A stretch of DNA of 64,000 bases from Hedera helix (taxonomy: Eukaryota > Streptophyta > Magnoliopsida > Apiales > Araliaceae). The stretch covers positions 43,665,039 to 43,729,038 of the forward strand of contig OX359266.1 of the NCBI GenBank assembly GCA_947179155.2. Direction: 5' to 3'. This document shows, piece by piece, positions 10,235 through 20,909 of this stretch. A program made the position numbers and the translations under genes. Numbering within the stretch: position 1 is the first letter of the stretch; every line of letters begins with the position of its first letter. Under the pieces are notes generated by a model. The model was given only the letters and a program-made list of their open reading frames with translations, was not told where the DNA came from and ran no database searches.

Positions 10235-11764
10235 TGTTAAGTTGAATTTTATTCATATTTAATATATATTTTTGGCTTAATTAATTGAAAGTTCTTAGGT
10301 ATTTTAATTGATTTTAGGTAATTTATTTATTATTATGCATTATTATTATTTTTATATTATTTTTATTTATTTTTAATTAATTAATATTTGATTTTGTAGG
10401 AAAAATAAAAGCTGATGGCAAAAGTGTAATTTCTGCAAAGCTGGAGGGCAAAATCGTAAATAAACCAAGAAGCTGCTAGCCGCGCCATGCGCGCGCCCAC
10501 GAAATTGGAGGAAGAACCGCGCCATGGAACGACGTCGTTCAAGTGGAATCAGCAAGAACAGGAGCTCGCGCAATGCGCGGTGCGTGAATAGATCCCGGGT
10601 GCAGGGGACGACGTCGTGTGATGCTTCAGAGACAGGAATTCTCGCGCAATGCGCGCGGTTGGTTTTAGCGGGCGTTGACCGAAGTCAACGCCGTGTTTGT
10701 TTGACGCGGAAAAGCTGGGAACAGTTTATACGCGGATTTGTTCAATAAATTGATTCCTAATTGGATTTCTTTTCCACATTAGCTTAGGATTATTATTGTA
10801 CTCCTATAAATAAATTATGTAGCTTTTATATTCAGTACTTTAACAGAGATCAGAATATATTAACGTATAATAGCAGATTATTAGCGTAGTTTAGGAGTAG
10901 ATTTTTATTTTATTTGAAGCAAATATTTAACGCGGAAGGATTCAACAATTGAAGGCGGAGCTTGGGAGTTGAAGACTGTGATCCGAGTGACAGACGGATG
11001 TCAAACACATATTTGATTTCTTTTCTTTTTCTTTTATTGTTATAATTTTGATACGTTGAATTATTTGTGGATTATTTTATTTATGCATTATTTAATTATG
11101 TTTTGTGTTTTAATTTTAAGTATGCTAGGTTAGATTAATTTCTAGGGTTAATGATGATTATATTTGATTGATTCCATTGCACAAATTCATGCCAATCAAT
11201 TTTACAGATTTAGTATTTTAACGTAAATAATAATTCTTTTTATTGAATGTCTATTTTTATCCATCAAATATAAAATTGGATTCTCATTATGATTTGTTGG
11301 ATTCAGTTCATGATTTGTTAAAGGTGGATATAAATTGTGTTTCGATAGATATAGTGAGTGTTTTAATTTTATACATTTGCTTGGCTGTAAAAGAATTAAC
11401 AATTTTATTTAAAACATAATTGAGCTTAATTGATTTTATTTTCCGCATCTAATAGAGTCGAGAGACCAAATTAGTGTGAGATAAAAAGTAGAGTTTTTGG
11501 ACATGAAAATTGAGAAGATGATATTAAATATATGATTCTGCCACCCTAGTATTTTATTATTAAGTAATTTCTTTATTAATTTTAAGTAGTTTTATTTCAC
11601 AAATTTTAAATTATTTGTTTAAATAAGATTAAGGCGATATAAATTTAATAATTGGTTAATAATTATTTTAATTCCCTGTAGGTTCGACACTGTATTTTAT
11701 CACTGTATTATTTGTTGATTGCGTACACTCGCGTATAAATTGCTAACTAATTTTAAGCACAACA
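10235..11764 (+). repeat. 3' LTR of the tRNA-Asp-primed element
   Basis: It has the same length (1530 bp) as the 5' LTR. By eye there are about 16 substitutions and no indels. It begins tgttaagttgaatttt and ends in the same taagcacaaca. Confidence 0.93.
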
Positions 11765-11769
11765 CTTAC
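11765..11769. repeat. Right target-site duplication (CTTAC)
   Basis: Matches 6071-6075 exactly. Confidence 0.93.
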
Positions 11770-12084
11770 CAGCCCAATAAAAGAACCTAAAGGAAATATC
11801 ACATTGAGCCCAAAACCAACCGGAACTTTAAATGAATGCAACTAAACTGGGGGACAATTTGATTAGTGACAATAATCATCCAAATTTTGCTCCAGATTTA
11901 GTGAATTGTCTATAAGGTTGAGAACTTGGGATACTACAGTCATTGAAGGGTTGAACCAACTATGGCAGTGGTGGGAGTGAAGTAGTGAATAATACCCACC
12001 TCGGGGTTTGACCTTGAGCTTGATGGTGTACCCTGCTGTGAGGGTTTCAGCGGTGAATATGGAGAGGTTGGGAGCAGCCATCAT
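11770..12084 (-). CDS. Possible 5' end of an unrecognised minus-strand gene (two candidate exons)
   Basis: On the minus strand ATGATG at 12084 opens a frame reading MMAAPNLSIFTAETLTAG then YTIKLKVKPRG, which looks like real coding sequence before a possible splice donor (gtgggt near 12000). After about 160 bases a second stretch, from about 11833 to 11770, reads LHSFKVPVGFGLN then VIFPLGSFIGL in one frame. It follows a pyrimidine-rich stretch ending in AG and is followed directly by GTAAG. The phases of the two exons do not join cleanly, so one border is misplaced or the gene is broken. I do not recognise the protein. The GTAAG donor is also the target duplication of the LTR element, so the insertion would lie at the very start of this intron. 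Confidence 0.35.
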
Positions 12085-12906
12085 TGTAGAGATGGACGTT
12101 TGAGTATATCGTTTTTGTTTTGTGGAGAATTTTACTTTTTGGATGTATTACAGGGAGCCGTATTAATTTATTTAATTGACAAGAAATTTTTCATTCTTTG
12201 TTCATATGATTTTTTTTTTTCCAAATAATTTAAGTGGAAGGTCCATGAAATTAGTAGTTTTAACAACAACAATAACAAAAAAACTCATATTTACTTTGAA
12301 AGTCAAAATCGATTTTATATATAGTTAGTTAAAGATATTAATAAGGATAAAGTAATAATTTAATTATATTATTAAAATTTTAAGTGTCGTTAAAAATTTA
12401 AAATATTGCTGAAATAAATATGTATTTTTTTTTTGACAACATAAAAGTTTAAATATCATCAAAACAAATATGCATATTTTCTTTAACAATTTTGACTACA
12501 TAAAACTTAAATATCACCAAAATGAGTATGCATATTTCCTTTAACAATATAAAAATTAATTTAATATTATCAACAACCTTAATTAAATATAGAACTCATT
12601 TGTCACTTTTAAACATTTTCAAGTTACTGGAGTATTTATTAAAGTTGGAGGCTTGGAGCTCTTACGGTTCGAACTTGTAACCAAATATTTCTCCGTGGGA
12701 ACTTTTGACCGACCAGCTGTGGCCTGTGGGTTTTTGCCAAAAATTCAAACATGCCTGCACAGCTTGGCAGTTAGCAGCACAACCAATTCAGTTGCCTGTG
12801 AATCTCTTCCTCTGTTTCCTCTCTCTCCATCGCTTTGTATTGGTGATTCTCTTTCTTTCTATCACCTGTAATTGGAGAGTTTGTAAAACTTAAACCAATC
12901 ACAGGT
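12085..12906. other. Intergenic; upstream region of the Mpv17-family pseudogene
   Basis: AT-rich to about 12640, with a repeated short motif (aacttaaatatcatcaaaa-like at 12440-12530). From 12650 it becomes less AT-rich and pyrimidine-rich (ctctttcctctctctcc), as expected for the 5' leader of the former gene that starts at 12907. No separate gene is seen. Confidence 0.4.
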
Positions 12907-15306
12907 ATGGCTACCTTAAACAGTAGCATCACAGCTCGTAACCTTTCTCCACCACCCACAAGTAAACCCATCACAGAGCCCAAAATTCCCAGTTTATCTC
13001 CAATAAATTTTTCTCTCTTCATCTCAATTCTTCACCCGGTTATACCCATTACTGAACTCAACCTTCTTAACGAAAAGGAAACCCAATTACCTACTTGCTA
13101 AGTCTGTGACAGATGATCGAGACGTAATTACTTCACAGACCAGCAATTCGAGCTACAAAGAAGAAGAAGTTAGAATTGGGGGAGAAGTTGAGGGAGAGAA
13201 TCCTGTATGGTTTGATGGGTCGGAGGATTCTGATAAGTTTGTGGGCAGAGCAATTAATGCTACTATTGTTCTAACTGTTGGTTCTCTTGCAATTACGAAG
13301 TTGCTTACTATTGATCATGATTATTGGCAAGTAAGTGATGAGGTTTTTTGCAATTTAATTTTTCCTTTGGCTTGTTCTATATTGTAATTTCCATTGCGTA
13401 TAAGGTTATAAATTGCAATGTTTTGTAAATCAATGATGGGTATTTGTTAATACTGGAATATCTTAGATGAACCCAAGTTGAGTTTCTCAATTCTCTGCAA
13501 AGAACGGATTTGTAGCTATAGTTACTGTATTATTATGCCTATTCATATGTAAGGCTTCTCCATTTGCATTATCAAGGGTTGGACCCTGTATGAGGTACTA
13601 AGGTATGCGCCCGAACACAATTGGGTTGCCTGTGAAGAAGCTCTTAAAACACATCCTGTATTGGCTAAGATGGTGATTACTGATTAGTGGGGTTGTTTAC
13701 TCTGTAGGAGATTGGATTGCACAAGTAAGTTTGTTCTCCCATGTTAGTATGATAGATTTTTATTATGATCTTTACTTTGCTATCGTCTTACTCTTTATGC
13801 TCGCTTGTTCCGATCAGGCCTTGTTGAGTTTTCTCTCCACGGATCCCTTTCTCATTATTATTATTATTATCAGTTTTGTGAGGTAATATTTCACATTTTG
13901 ACAACTCAACTTTATATCCAGATCATCTTCTTTTTTGGGTGGCAGAAATCGTTTACTTTTATTTTCAGGCTCTTTTTCCATCCAAGGAGTGGTGGGTGGT
14001 TCTTTCCAAAGTTGCTTTTGACCAGACTGCATGGACGGCTGTGTGGAACAGCATCTACCATATGGCTCTGGGATTTCTACGTTGGAGTCCCCAGGCGTTA
14101 TTTTTAAGGACCTGAAGCTGGTTTTTTTGCCCTTGTTGACTTTAAGAATCTCCATTTATTTTAATCTAAGCCAGTTTTAAGGTTTCTAATCAGTCTTGAT
14201 GAGTAGCATATTTACTAAGCAGTTATCTATCAACGAAACTAAACAATTTCTTCCCTCAAGCACCCAAAATCCTTAAGAAAATACTTTATATTATAATTGT
14301 ATTCAAACTTTAATACCCTATGTCTCTTTTAAATTGTTGGAATGGATTGAGGATGGGTTTCAAAACTTAAATTAATACCTCTAATTTGAAACTTTAAATC
14401 GTGAGCAAACTGCTCCAATTATGTGTTAAACAGTTTACAGTTTCACTTTTTCTGCATATGAGTATGTACATTATACCAGGGTCATCTATGAACTATGGAC
14501 AGCTCTTTGAAGGAGTGTGACACTATTCAGTATGACACTCCAACACTAAGGAAATAGGAACAATGTTGATGTAGTCTATGTTAGAACCTTGTTGTATTAA
14601 TTTGAACAAAAACCTAAATTGAATGAAACTGCTCATTCCTTAAGACGATATTCATCTCCTATTTATTGCAGTGAGTTTCACAACGAACTTGCCTCCCAAG
14701 ATAAGATAGATGCCAAACTTTTGTTATTGTTTGTAGTAACAATATCAAACAAAAACTATAAAAATTGGAAGAAATAGAGAAAAGAGAAAAATAAAAAAGT
14801 TGGTTCTTAAATTGTCAGGAAGACACATATTTATAACACGAAAAATTGACAGTTTCATTCTAACGGTTAGAAACTACCTTCTAACTATTGTCTGAAATGA
14901 AAAATCATGTATGAAAAATTGTCACTGTCTAAAAACTATAGACCCGACCTGACACCACGTGCGAAGTGCGCCTAAAGTGCTAATGCGACGCGATCCTGCA
15001 CACGGGCCCAACATAGGCCATGAGGGGTCCGGTGTCCATGCCTTTCTTTTTGTTCCACAAGTAATTTGACTATCCACATTAATGCTTATAAACCATGTGT
15101 GTAACATAGTCAAAATACTCAATGTGGGACTTGCAATTAAAACATTATCAACATACCAACTTTGTCATCAAATATCTTTCTATAATTAATATGGAATGTC
15201 AAGTACTCTTGTTCGTTATAAAGTGTTCATGGGATTTTCAAGTTCTATATATCAAAATTAACTAGAACTATCAAAAATCACGTCTTAATAAAATCATGAA
15301 CTTTTT

Positions 15307-15328
15307 GGGGGGGGGGGGGGGGGGGGGG
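15307..15328. repeat. Poly-G tract of 22 bases
   Basis: An uninterrupted run of G after ctttttt inside the intron of the pseudogene. Confidence 0.9.
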
Positions 15329-15483
15329 AATTAAGAAATTAAAGGAAATTAGGTAAAAGGAAAGGACGTTGTGTGATATCAATTCAAAACAAGTCGTACT
15401 TGGAGTTCAAACTTCAAATTATATAACATAGTTGAAGAAACTGGGTAGAGATATGATGGGGCACAATGTTGTTGAGATGCACT

Positions 15484-15680
15484 CAAATTTTGTGTATATG
15501 ATAGTACTTGTTAAGCTTCACTTTCCAAGTTACGCGATTGCAAATATAAACAGTATCAATGAAATATAATATAAATGTATTCCATGTACATACCAGTTTA
15601 TTGTTGTACTCCCTCCGTTCACAAATTCTATGTATATGATAGTACTTGTTAAGCTTCACTTTCCAGGTTGCATGATTGCT
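15484..15680. repeat. Direct duplication, about 141 bp apart
   Basis: gtatatgatagtacttgtta followed by agcttcactttcca occurs at about 15493 and again at about 15633, with diverged continuations (agttacgcgattgc and ggttgcatgattgc). The second copy is preceded by actccctccgttca, a usual Stowaway-type terminus, so a small element may have landed at the junction. Confidence 0.65.
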
Positions 15681-15694
15681 AATTTAAATAGTAT

Positions 15695-15758
15695 TTCCAA
15701 AACACAAGATCACTTGCCTTATAAAATACAAGGGCAAGTGTGATCTTATATTTTGGAA
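15695..15758. repeat. Fold-back sequence, about 25-bp arms
   Basis: The left arm ttccaaaacacaagatcact with tgcc pairs, with about three mismatches, with the right arm at 15732-15758. The loop is about 13 bases. It may be the core of a MITE or a short inverted duplication. Confidence 0.75.
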
Positions 15759-15927
15759 TAAAGGTAGTATTATATTGTAATGACATCACTACATCCTTGT
15801 TGTACACACAGGTTCATCTAGTGTACGGTGTACTGGTGGTGCTTGTCCATGCGAAAATAGATAGTGGTTACCCGTACCTAAGCTCAAAAAAATAATTAAA
15901 AATAAATGGAGTGCTTACCTGGATTGT

Positions 15928-16263
15928 GTTTGTTTGCAATTATCTTGCATGAGATTGTATTATTTATACTTATTCAAACTAATTTATTATATTAACACCT
16001 TTTTATCCTTCAAGGAATCCTATTATAACAATCTTAAAGACTATTTTATTTTTTGTTTTCTAAGTCATTTATGAGGGATTATCCCAAGGGAGTGATTATA
16101 TACCCTTTTTGAGGTATCAAATGGCCCATGGAATAAAAATATGGTCCATGGATTGTCACGGACTAAGTAAATCAAGGATAAAAAGTGCTTAATAATATCA
16201 AAATTGTATAAGTAAGTATTAATAGTCCAACTCCAATCCCATGCATCATTATGCAAACAAACA
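15928..16263. mobile_element. MITE-like element with about 35-bp terminal inverted repeats
   Basis: The left end gtgtttgtttgcaattat, continuing ttgcatgagattg, is matched in reverse complement by the right end (ccaatcccatgcatcattat then gcaaacaaacatag). Both ends are bordered by ctggatt (15921-15927 and 16264-16270), a possible 7-bp target duplication. The superfamily is uncertain; hAT or Harbinger-type MITEs are the likeliest. Confidence 0.6.
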
Positions 16264-17159
16264 TAGCACTGGATTTATTATGAGTCTTGTGTTTAACATA
16301 GCTTTGGCCAACTCTAATATGCTATAACAGGCAGGTTGGAAACTTTGGCCATTTGCACACCTAATCACCTATGGTGTGATCCCCGTGGAGCAAAGGCTTC
16401 TTTGGGTGGACTGCGTGGAGCTTATATTTGTTAACATTCTCTCAACGCAAGTATCTTATCAATTCTATATGCCAGTAACTTAACAATGCATCAACACTGT
16501 ATATACTGAACATCTGTTTAGTCTTCATGTGGTTCAAAAGATAATTCAAAAGTCGGAAACATTTACATCAACGATAGTCCTCGTTTTGTTCCCATTCATC
16601 TATTAACCTACTAAAACACCGGAATAACGAGTTATAAAGATGGATTATCCACAATTTATGGTTGTTTAATAAACTCAGCTTCCAACATGTATCAGCTTTC
16701 ACTTTCCAGTGTTTCATTAGTAAGTTTACTGGAGTTTATGAAGATACTAAACATACTGGATCAGGTTTCAATTTCCTGTTGTAATATCCGAATTGGCTGG
16801 TTGGTTTTGGCTTTTATCCTTTTGGCGCGAAAGCTTCATGTCCAGTTTGTTTCTTCTACCTGTTATAAAAGTTTCATTTTTTAAGTTTCATGTGCTTATG
16901 AGGACTCTTTGATAGCTCAACTTCAATTCTTTGATGGGAAGAGTGTCTTTAAAACTAATCTTTTCGGCTCTTTCAAAATCTTGGAGGATCTCAATAAAGT
17001 TATCATTTCTTCAATACTTTCCTTTGCAGTTACTCAAATGAGAAATCAGAATCACGAATTTCTGAGGCGTTGTTGGAAGAGAAGTCAAGTTCTTCATCAA
17101 ATAATGCTCCAGAGGTATGTTACAGACCCATTGACCCTGTACGCCAAGAACCCTATCCA

Positions 17160-17708
17160 CAGTGGCGAAGCCACGTTGATGGATGTGGGTCAATTGACCC
17201 CACTGAATTTTTTGTTTTGTTTTATAATATATGGTAAAATTTAAAATTTTTAAATGTTTTATATAAATTGACACCATTAAAATTTTGTAAAATTTCTAAT
17301 ATATGAGGTCAAATTAAAAATTTATAATTTTCTCACTTAAATCTCAATCTCATATCATTTTTACCTCCTCTATATATCATATATATATATTCATATAATC
17401 TTCTTAAATTAATTAATAATTAATTTTATATTATTTTTTGAAAGAATTAATTATTTATAACCAGTTTGTCTATAGAAAAGTCTATTAGGAGTCAATAGAA
17501 TATATATATACATGCATATAAATATATATAAAGTTAACAATTATTATATTATCATTATAATCAAATATATATTTTATACATATAATTTGAAAATATAAAA
17601 TTATTTAAAAAATTTGGCTCGGGGGCGCTGCCCCCGAACCCCTACAAAATTATTTATAGTAGAACAAAATTTTTGACCCCACTGAACCTAAAGTCTGATT
17701 TCGCCACT
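17160..17708. mobile_element. Non-autonomous hAT-type element, 549 bp
   Basis: The ends are CAGTGGCGAAGCC at the left and GATTTCGCCACTG at the right, giving a 10-bp terminal inverted repeat (CAGTGGCGAA). The element is flanked on both sides by CCTATCCA (17152-17159 and 17709-17716), an exact 8-bp target duplication as made by hAT transposases. It has no transposase ORF. A GC palindrome (gggggcgctgccccc) lies near the right end, as in many plant elements of this terminus type. It sits in the last intron of the Mpv17-family pseudogene. Confidence 0.9.
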
Positions 17709-18149
17709 GCCTATCCAGCATCATATTTGAGTGATCTAGTTTTGTATATATAAATATATGTATTATGTCTAACATCACTAAACACCAATATAATTCTACT
17801 CCTCTGGTCCTGTGCAGGAATAATTGCTGTGAATGACTCGAGAATCTGTTACTGGAGAAGGTACTCCATCCAACGATTGAATAACAGTTGAGTCACATAC
17901 CAAATTATCTGTCTGTTGCTCAATGACAAATATCCTGAGGTGAAGTGAATGTGGTTACAAATGGTTCTCTGTTTTCACGTCTTGCATATAGATTTTACAA
18001 AAACAAAGAAAAGGAGGATTAATGATCGATCTTATCCTAGTTAGCAAATATTTTGTTGATTTTTATTTTTATTTTTATTTTTTGTTTTTATTTCCTGATT
18101 TTTTGCTGGGAGGGGCCGAGGGAGTGAATATGTAGTTATAATGTTTTAA

Positions 18150-18480
18150 AAATCGAACCGAACCAGCGGTCGCTGGTAAAAATCAAAATCGGCCGGTATT
18201 TCGGTCCGGTTTGATAGTGAATTGGTCAAAACTAGTTGGTAAAATAGGTTAATTGACTCAATAAATCGGTTTTTAAATATTTTTTTGATATAAAAATATT
18301 TTTATTTTTAAAATTAGATATTAATAGTAATATTGTAATATAATTTTAATATATTTTAGCTTACAAAAAATTAAATCCTTTAAAAATTTATTAATTATTA
18401 ATAATATATATATTTTATATATTTATAACGTCACCGGTTCAATTTGATCACTAGTTAAATCAGTTTATGAAGTTACCATG
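18150..18480. repeat. Dispersed repeat, family A, fuller copy
   Basis: It begins aaaaatcgaaccgaaccagc, has an AT-rich core with attattaataatatatatat, and ends aacgtcaccggttcaatttg then atcactagttaaatcag. It is an inverted homologue of 344-600, and its right half matches 41190-41263 in reverse complement. It has no ORF. A non-autonomous DNA transposon is likely, but clean ends were not found. Confidence 0.5.
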
Positions 18481-18639
18481 TGTATTGAGATTCCAGAACG
18501 TGCAAATTTTATTCAGATTCCAAAGTAGCTATCTATATCGAGTTGTGGCACGTTTAGGGTCTTTTGAACCCATTTGCGACTTTACCATTCCATTTAAAAT
18601 AATAATCAATTCTTATATATAAAAGGACGACAGGCGATC

Positions 18640-18720
18640 CTTTCAATTAAAAAAATCGCAGAGTTGCCTCGGTTTAATTAAAAAATTGACTGAGTTATCT
18701 CGGTTCAATTAGAAAAATTC
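18640..18720. repeat. Short two-copy repeat in the Helitron-like 5' region
   Basis: ttgcctcggtttaattaaaa and ttatctcggttcaattagaa occur about 32 bases apart within otherwise similar context. Confidence 0.55.
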
Positions 18721-19366
18721 CTTTCTCTTCCATCAGTTCTTCCTCTTCCTCTTCCGTTTCTGACTCTTCCGCTTCTCTGTGCATTCGGTCACTTCTGCCT
18801 CTTCCTCTTCCTCTTCTGATCTTCCATATCTGACTGGCTAACTGCTTCTTCCTTCATAAAGATTCCATCTTTTCCTCTTCCTCCTCTTCTTCCAGTCGTC
18901 CACATTCATCTGTCTAGCTCACTGCTTCTTCCAAAAATTGGGGTCTCGATCTTGCGATTTCGTTGAATCTTTGAAATGGAAGGGAATGGGGGCTTCCATC
19001 TCCACTCTTTAGCTTCTCTGTCTGAACCCCAAAAACAGGGATATGAGGAATAGTGAGGCAATTTCACCAAGTTTACCTCAACTCCTATACCATTCAATCG
19101 ATCCCTCGACTTTTTCGTCCTTTAATACCTCTTTTCTCTCTATGGCTTTCTTATTCCACCGATCCTTCAGTTCATCCCTCTCTTCGGCTTTCTCATTCTC
19201 AACCCCTTACTATTCTCCTTGATCGCTCACTTCGGCCTTCTCCAAACTTGATGGCTAACAATCAGTCATCTTTCTCAATTAACGCGAGTCAGAAAGTGAT
19301 AGGAATGATCGGAATATGCGTCGGCAAGCACAGTATAGGCAATCCATTTTGTCTATGCCAGAGTAT

Positions 19367-20024
19367 GGTTATCCTCTATCAATACCGTGTAAGCATTCTA
19401 TTCTAATTATATATTAGTATACATTTATAAAGCCCACTTAATCATGCCTTAATGTTATCTCATATTGAAACAGTAGCATAGGAATGAAAATGCTAAAATC
19501 TAAGCTTTATATCCGATATTAATATTTGAGGGATCTTCTCTCAGATTACAGCCTCATCTGCCATTAAAATACCCCACCAGGTTCTTTCCTCTCCACATTT
19601 ATGTATTCCTTTTCATTTTATTTCTTTATCTCTTTCATGATTGTCAAAATGTGCTTTTGATCTTGGGCTTGGTATTAATCTTTATGTGTATGTAACACTT
19701 GGGTTATCCTCTATTACCGTGTAAACATTTTATTCTAATTTATAAAGCTAGACTACTTAATCATGCCTTAATGTTATCTTATATGGAAACAATAGCATAG
19801 GGATGAAATTGCTAAAATATAAGCTTCATATCCGATATTAATATTTGAGGGATCTTCTCTCATATTACAACCTCATCAGCCATTAAAATACTCCACCAGG
19901 TTCTTTCCTCTCCACGTTTATGTATTATTCCATTTCATTTTATTTTTCTATCTCTTTCATGATTGTCAAAATTTGCTTTTGTTCTTGAGCTTGGTATTAA
20001 TCTTTATGTGTGTGTAACACTTTG
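19367..20024. repeat. Tandem duplication, about 335-bp unit
   Basis: Unit 1 (19367-19701) and unit 2 (19702-20024) share long blocks in order: ggttatcctctat, taatcatgccttaatgttat, atatccgatattaatatttg, ttctttcctctccac, and atgattgtcaaaat. Small indels and about 5-8 percent differences separate them. It is non-coding and lies inside the Helitron-like unit. Confidence 0.85.
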
Positions 20025-20497
20025 GTTTGATTGTTAGATGTACTGATTCTTGGGATGAGATATTATGGTTCTTAATTCTTGCATTTTTGTTAGTAGTGTA
20101 TTTTATATACTATTGGAAATATAATAAAGAAAACTGCAAATTTACTCAGTACTTAGAAGCCAAAATGAATCATTTGAATTTTTTTTTAGACAACTGATTG
20201 ATCAAAACCCAGACTTATTATTTATTATTTTTTTGATAAGTGATCAAAACCCAGATTTTTCTATTTCGTTTTGGTCTGTCATCATTAAAGGTTAAATTGT
20301 GATCTTTTGATTTTGTACTAAAGTTCATTATGTGGGTGCAAATCAAGAAAACTGTAAAGAGCAACTTTCAGCATGTCTAGCACAATGCTAAACAGTTGAA
20401 GATAAACCTCTCTTAGAATATATCAAATGTAGTCATACATGCTTTGCATATCTTTAGGGAAGATATAATTATATCATATATTTGAGTTCATTATGAT

Positions 20498-20575
20498 GAT
20501 GAGATGAAGATGAGGATACAATAGCTCTTAAAGAAATGCAGGCCAAAGTCAAGAAGGAAATGGGTTTCGCACAAG
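20498..20575 (+). pseudogene. Exon fragment of a nuclear poly(A)-binding protein (PABN-like) gene
   Basis: One frame reads DEDEDTIALKEMQAKVKK then EMGFAQ, ending at G followed by GT (donor at 20576). This matches the coiled-coil segment of plant nuclear poly(A)-binding proteins (EEEAAALREMQAKVEKEMG style), which precedes their single RRM and is followed by an intron at this point. Upstream in the same frame there is a stop (TGA). No RRM follows. I infer a captured or retained exon scrap, not a gene. Confidence 0.62.
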
Positions 20576-20838
20576 GTTTTTTTTTTCTTTTTTTTCTTTT
20601 TTCCTTTTTTAAGGTTTTGAAATGAATATATAGCATTATTCCCACTATGGTTTATTTGTTTCTATTATTGAATGTACTGTATATGTGCATATACAGAGAG
20701 ACATTTATATGTGCGTGTTTGTGTCCAATTTTAGCCAATACTACTCAGCCTCAAAATCTTAGTATACATATAAAAGGAAAAAGAGAATACCAGATTTTTG
20801 TAGTATTTGTTACTGATTGTATATAATTCCTTTGACAG

Positions 20839-20907
20839 AACAAGTACAGTATGGGCTATGCATTTATCAACATGATTGATCCACTTCAGATTGTGCCATT
20901 TTATAAG
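20839..20907 (+). pseudogene. Exon fragment of a Mei2-like RNA-binding protein gene
   Basis: Between a good acceptor (cctttgacag, ending 20838) and a donor-like gtttga at 20908, exactly 23 codons read NKYSMGYAFINM then IDPLQIVPFYK. This is the conserved exon of the C-terminal RRM of plant Mei2-like proteins, usually NKCNVGYAFINM followed by a P(L/S)QIIPF motif. The neighbouring exons (IKNIPNKY upstream, FNGKKWEKFNSEK downstream) are not found nearby, so this is an isolated fragment with its splice sites still visible. The exon-flanking intron bases also seem to have been captured. Confidence 0.8.
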
Positions 20908-20909
20908 GT

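Larger units (their letters stand above)
6076..11764 (+). mobile_element. Non-autonomous LTR retrotransposon with tRNA-Asp primer site (Athila-like style)
   Basis: This is a complete element of 5689 bp. It has two LTRs of 1530 bp each (TG...CA ends), a 5-bp target duplication, a primer-binding site after the 5' LTR, one 329-aa ORF, and a purine-rich tract just before the 3' LTR. The primer site matches the 3' end of plant tRNA-Asp, which is used by Athila-type Ty3/gypsy elements. No protease, reverse transcriptase, RNase H or integrase can be read in the interior of about 2.6 kb, so it must be mobilised in trans. The LTRs differ at about 16 positions by eye (about 1 percent), pointing to insertion within roughly the last million years under usual plant rates. 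The family assignment is inferred from the primer site and layout, not from polymerase sequence. Confidence 0.9.
14142..16330 (+). other. Large intron of the Mpv17-family pseudogene with repeats
   Basis: No coding exon is seen. It contains a comparatively GC-rich, unrecognised block at about 14940-15060, a poly-G run, a duplicated segment (15484-15535 and 15625-15680), a fold-back sequence at 15695-15758, and a MITE-like element at about 15928-16263. These insertions probably account for its length of about 2.2 kb. Confidence 0.6.
12907..17823 (+). pseudogene. Mpv17/PMP22-family membrane protein pseudogene (plastid-type)
   Basis: Seven exon remnants in order encode a former Mpv17/PMP22-family integral membrane protein with an N-terminal extension like a plastid transit peptide (Ser/Thr/Pro-rich after MATLNSSITARNLS). 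Segments read GWTLYEVLRYAPEHNW, KTHPVLAKM, FRSGLVEFSLHGSLSHYYYY, WWVVLSKVAFDQTAWTAVWN, AGWKLWPFAHLITYGVIPVE and QRLLWVDCVEL, all family signatures. Exons are about 12907-13330, 13577-13724, 13799-13882, 13969-14141, 16331-16446, 17030-17114 and 17818-17823. Defects seen are: a frame change between about 13003 and 13080; a 7-base insertion (13679-13685) giving a stop at 13685; loss of about 12 codons expected before 13799; a one-base frame slip near 14080; and a TT in place of GT at the donor after 14141. Exon 5 ends at a GC donor. With five separate lesions I call it dead. A sequencing-error explanation would have to cover all of them. Confidence 0.85.

Noticed and set aside
13805..14155. 100- and 113-codon ORFs on both strands
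   Set aside because: They run across exons 3-4 and an intron of the Mpv17-family pseudogene in mixed frames.
14940..15125. GC-richer block with a 66-codon minus ORF as a gene fragment
   Set aside because: Translation shows no family motif; probably part of an unrecognised repeat.
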